Assembly: GCA_945957075.1 (NCBI GenBank)
Contig: CAMFJP010000073.1
Coordinates: forward strand, 1 to 7,208
Direction: 5' to 3'
Origin: an uncultured Chlamydiae bacterium
GTDB taxonomy: Bacteria; Chlamydiota; Chlamydiia; Chlamydiales; Rhabdochlamydiaceae
Length of the DNA: 7,208 nt
Part shown: one piece after another, positions 5,877 to 7,208 of the stretch
Numbering within the stretch: the stretch's first letter is position 1
How the letters are laid out: each line of letters opens with the position of its first letter
Notes under the pieces: generated by a model
The model's database searches: none
The model's input: the letters and a program-made list of their open reading frames with translations, nothing else
What the model was told of the DNA's origin: nothing
Position numbers and translations under genes: made by a program

Positions 5877-6455
5877 ATGAGTAAAGGTTTTTCTATATTC
5901 AACTCGCATTTGCAACTCGCCCATTTATATTGGAAACATTTACTTTCCCAGGCAGATTGGGTGATAGACGCCACCTGCGGATCTGGTTTTGATTGTGCCT
6001 ATTTAACAACCCTTGTCCCCAAAGGACGCGTGATTGCCATCGATATACAAGAATATGCAATAAAAAAAACTTCCCTTCTTGTTAAAGAAAAAAATACTGA
6101 ACATGTAGTCGATTTTTTTTTACAATCCCACGAAAACTTTCCAGAAGTTGTCCGCTCTCACCCCATCAAGTTAATCGTTTACAACCTTGGATACCTACCA
6201 AGTGGAGATAGAAGCGTTGTAACAAATGCCACATCAAGTATGAAAAGCATAGAAACCGCAGCAACACTTTTAGCGCCAGGTGGCGCACTCAGCGTCATGT
6301 GCTACCCAGGACATCAAGAGGGAGAGGAAGAAGAGACTGCCCTGGCCTATTTTTTTCGATCTCTCTCACCTAAAAATTGGCATGTTTGTCATCACAGGTG
6401 GCCACAACGCCCTAAGACCCCCTCTCTTTTCCTTGCTCAAAAAATAGAGTTCTAA
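5877..6455 (+). CDS. mnmM: tRNA (mnm5s2U34) methyltransferase, YtqB/MnmM family (class I SAM-dependent)
   Basis: MnmM (formerly YtqB, Pfam PF06962, often mislabelled rRNA methylase) methylates 5-aminomethyl-2-thiouridine at tRNA position 34 to the mnm5 form. It replaces the methyltransferase half of MnmC in many bacteria. The 192-residue length is typical. SAM-binding motif I is DATCGSGFDCAYL (31-43), and the acidic residue after the second strand is D56 (AIDIQ). The family hallmark NLGYLPSGDRSVVT (103-116) is present, followed by YPGHQEG (143-149) and a C-terminal RPKTPSLFLAQKI segment. The start ATG 5877 follows a clear promoter and a weak AGGA at 5869-5872. yidC begins 35 bp downstream on the same strand with no terminator between, so the two are probably co-transcribed. 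A T9 run lies at about 6113-6121 within the gene. Function is assigned from the family motifs. Confidence 0.85.
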   Translation: MSKGFSIFNSHLQLAHLYWKHLLSQADWVIDATCGSGFDCAYLTTLVPKGRVIAIDIQEYAIKKTSLLVKEKNTEHVVDFFLQSHENFPEVVRSHPIKLIVYNLGYLPSGDRSVVTNATSSMKSIETAATLLAPGGALSVMCYPGHQEGEEEETALAYFFRSLSPKNWHVCHHRWPQRPKTPSLFLAQKIEF

Positions 6456-6478
6456 TACCATCCCGGCGTGTATTACTC

Positions 6479-6484
6479 AAGGTG
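6479..6484 (+). promoter_or_regulatory. Ribosome binding site of yidC
   Basis: AAGGTG lies 6 nt upstream of ATG 6491. It fixes the yidC start, which is also the start that gives a proper N-terminal signal-anchor. Confidence 0.6.
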
Positions 6485-6490
6485 TCTTCA

Positions 6491-7208
6491 ATGGATAAAC
6501 GTTCTTTGCTTTTTGTTGGTGTGCTTGCTGCAACTCTATTTATGGTTAATATGTGGTTTGGCGGCTCAAAAACCTCACCTTTACCTCCTAAACCCATTAT
6601 AACCGCAACACCTCAAGAACAAGCCCCCCTCCAACAGGAAAACGAACGATTTTACGTTTTAGAAAATCCCTACCAACAGCTTGTATTCTCCTCTTTAGGA
6701 GGAGCCTTAACTGAAATCAATCTACCCCTGCGTAGCAAAGAAAACACACAAAGTATTGTGCTGCCGATTGATTTTGACAGGACTCTTGCAAAACAAGAGC
6801 CTACAAGCGATAGGTTCCCAATGCGCGGAAGCAAGACCCCAGAAATTGGTGGCTACTACCCTCTGCTTCGCCGGGGCACACAAAAGGCCCCACTATCTTC
6901 AGCCTACTACGCTTTAAATCTAAGTTCTGAAGATCCAAACCTCTCCTCTTTATCTTACACTCTCAAATACCAAGACAAAAATCGTATTGTTTTCGAATCA
7001 GACGAGGGAAAACAAAAAATTACAAAAACCTTCTTTTTCCCAGACAATCCATCCGATACTCCTTACTGTTTTTATCTCACCGTCTCTGTAGAAGGAGAAG
7101 CTAAAGGTTTGTGGCTATCATCTGGCGTTCCAGAGGTAGAGTTAATCTCTGACAATCCAGCACCTGCCTTGAAATACAGAGTCACAAGGGCAAATAAAGC
7201 ACAAATTG
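6491..7208 (+). CDS. yidC: Membrane protein insertase YidC, N-terminal part (3'-truncated by window edge)
   Basis: YidC inserts and folds inner-membrane proteins, alone or with SecYEG. From ATG 6491 the frame is open to the window end, giving 239 codons plus one base. The protein begins MDKRSLLFVGVLAATLFMVN, a single N-terminal transmembrane anchor at about residues 5-23 of the Gram-negative YidC type. A Pro/Gln-rich linker follows (about 28-50), then the start of the large periplasmic P1 domain. Typical features of that domain are ENPYQQLVFSSLGGALTEI near residues 57-75, and later beta-strand-rich sequence with KITKTFFFPDN. The conserved five-helix insertase core lies beyond the window and cannot be checked. 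It is downstream of mnmM with a 35-bp gap. The gene is recognised from the anchor plus P1 pattern. Confidence 0.85.
   Translation, partial: MDKRSLLFVGVLAATLFMVNMWFGGSKTSPLPPKPIITATPQEQAPLQQENERFYVLENPYQQLVFSSLGGALTEINLPLRSKENTQSIVLPIDFDRTLAKQEPTSDRFPMRGSKTPEIGGYYPLLRRGTQKAPLSSAYYALNLSSEDPNLSSLSYTLKYQDKNRIVFESDEGKQKITKTFFFPDNPSDTPYCFYLTVSVEGEAKGLWLSSGVPEVELISDNPAPALKYRVTRANKAQI

Noticed and set aside
6453..6475. TAATAC / GTATTA inverted repeat between mnmM and yidC as a terminator
   Set aside because: The stem is six A/T-rich pairs with an 11-nt loop and no T-run, so it would not end transcription.
1..7208. Mobile element, CRISPR array or defence system
   Set aside because: No transposase, integrase, terminal repeats with target duplications of convincing length, regularly spaced repeats or nuclease genes were seen.

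Overview
The window looks like chromosomal DNA of a member of the Chlamydiae, probably an environmental (Parachlamydia-, Simkania- or Waddlia-like) lineage rather than Chlamydia itself. Three things support this. An accA gene lies directly upstream of an MsbA-type ABC transporter gene, and the same pair is adjacent in Chlamydia trachomatis. The DNA is AT-rich and compact. Two further proteins have no function I recognise. The lineage call rests on gene order and protein character only; no rRNA or other marker gene is present.

Layout: (1) Positions 2-631 (+) hold the 3' part of a gene for a Cys/His-rich hypothetical protein that begins outside the window. (2) Positions 632-888 are an AT-rich gap with no gene. 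It contains two long imperfect inverted repeats and a small hairpin over the ribosome binding site of the next gene. (3) Positions 889-2082 (+) encode a 397-residue, mostly helical protein of unknown function. (4) Positions 2040-5795 (-) are a tightly packed operon, transcribed right to left: a membrane-anchored YkuD-type L,D-transpeptidase, acetyl-CoA carboxylase alpha subunit (accA), and an MsbA-like lipid exporter. The junctions are a 1-nt gap and a 4-nt ATGA overlap. The operon's 3' end overlaps the unknown gene tail-to-tail by 43 bp. (5) Positions 5796-5876 hold two back-to-back, interleaved sigma-70-type promoters. (6) Positions 5877-7208 (+) carry a second operon: mnmM (tRNA wobble-uridine methyltransferase, YtqB family) followed by yidC (membrane protein insertase), which runs off the window.

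Most of the recognisable genes serve the envelope: peptidoglycan cross-linking, the first step of fatty-acid synthesis, lipid export, and membrane protein insertion. The most unusual points are a canonical-looking EF-hand calcium loop in the first periplasmic loop of the ABC transporter, an AccA that lacks the usual N-terminal segment, the structured intergenic region at 637-883, and mnmM next to yidC. I saw no tRNA, rRNA, insertion sequence, integrase, CRISPR array or phage gene.
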